Program-made: the position numbers and the translations under genes
Shown: one piece after another, positions 52,204-52,298 of the stretch
Position numbering within the stretch: the stretch's first letter is position 1
Layout of the letters: each line of letters begins with the position of its first letter
Source of the DNA: an uncultured Muribaculaceae bacterium
GTDB taxonomy: Bacteria; Bacteroidota; Bacteroidia; Bacteroidales; Muribaculaceae
Reading direction: 5' to 3'
Assembly: GCA_910584665.1 (NCBI GenBank)
Contig: CAJUBL010000013.1
Coordinates: forward strand, 1-52,298
Length of the DNA stretch: 52,298 nucleotides
Notes under the pieces: generated by a model
Databases searched by the model: none
Seen by the model: the letters and a program-made list of their open reading frames with translations, nothing else
What the model was told of the DNA's origin: nothing

Positions 52204-52298
52204 TTATTGCGTCAGGAACACCCTCCAACTGCCATCTTTGTCGCCACGCTCAACGTATTTTTTAGAAATCAGTTGATCTAACAGTTTTTGAATGGCTG
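52204..52298 (-). CDS. C-terminal end of an unidentified protein (partial)
   Basis: The last 30 codons and TAA stop of a gene that enters from beyond the right edge. The peptide contains IQKLLDQLISKKYVERGDKD and ends WRVFLTQ, the helix-then-beta-hairpin pattern of a winged-helix domain. This kind of ending occurs in regulators and in ATPases or primases of mobile elements. The family cannot be named from this much sequence. The AT-rich surroundings differ from the main body of the window. Confidence 0.6.
   Translation of the reverse strand, partial: AIQKLLDQLISKKYVERGDKDGSWRVFLTQ

Overview
The window looks like a chromosomal segment from a gut-type Bacteroidales, most like Muribaculaceae and relatives. 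Evidence: SusC/SusD pairs with glycoside hydrolases, many secreted proteins with lipobox cysteines, several copies of the Bacteroidetes -7 promoter box (TAnnTTTG), a gldE-gldD pair, and a glycogen-type debranching enzyme/GT4/GH57 operon. The genus assignment is inference. I saw no rRNA, complete tRNA, CRISPR array or intact transposase.

Layout. (1) 0.2-5.6 kb: a lipoprotein with a thioredoxin-like tail, a 319-bp MITE-like element abutting its stop codon, a YifB/ComM ATPase, and on the minus strand an overlapping gldE-gldD-phosphopantetheinyl transferase operon. (2) 5.7-11.5 kb: a textbook cobalamin riboswitch leading a BtuB-like TonB receptor, a BtuG-like beta-propeller and an unrecognised 733-residue secreted protein. 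(3) 11.7-36.0 kb: a large polysaccharide utilisation locus (PUL). It has an ECF sigma factor, a 71-residue truncated anti-sigma-like protein, a divergent GH38-like enzyme, GH92, GH2 and GH78 enzymes, then SusD, two small surface lipoproteins, SusC, SusD, SusC and a propeller-like lipoprotein. The enzymes together suggest a mannose-rich glycan that also carries beta-linked and rhamnose-like decorations. (4) 36.3-41.0 kb: glycogen/alpha-glucan operon. (5) 41.0-43.3 kb: a repeat element, a glycosyltransferase and a divergent radical SAM protein. (6) 43.4-48.2 kb: MATE transporter, DEAD-box helicase, then psd-pssA-DUF4834 for phosphatidylethanolamine synthesis. (7) 48.35-52.3 kb: a visibly more AT-rich region with an alcohol dehydrogenase, an SDR protein and an AraC regulator, then about 900 bp of structured noncoding DNA and the 3' end of another gene.

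How the parts work together: cobalamin shortage should relieve the riboswitch and produce a B12 capture-and-import module. The PUL encodes surface binding, TonB-dependent import and trimming of one complex glycan, probably controlled by the adjacent ECF sigma factor. The AraC/alcohol dehydrogenase unit has paired operator-like repeats just upstream of its promoter.

The best candidates for something undescribed are the 733-residue protein in the B12 operon, the unusual BtuG relative with a C-terminal sorting-like tail instead of a lipid anchor, the ECF sigma/truncated anti-sigma pair, the divergent GH38-like enzyme, and the small-RNA-like region at the right end.
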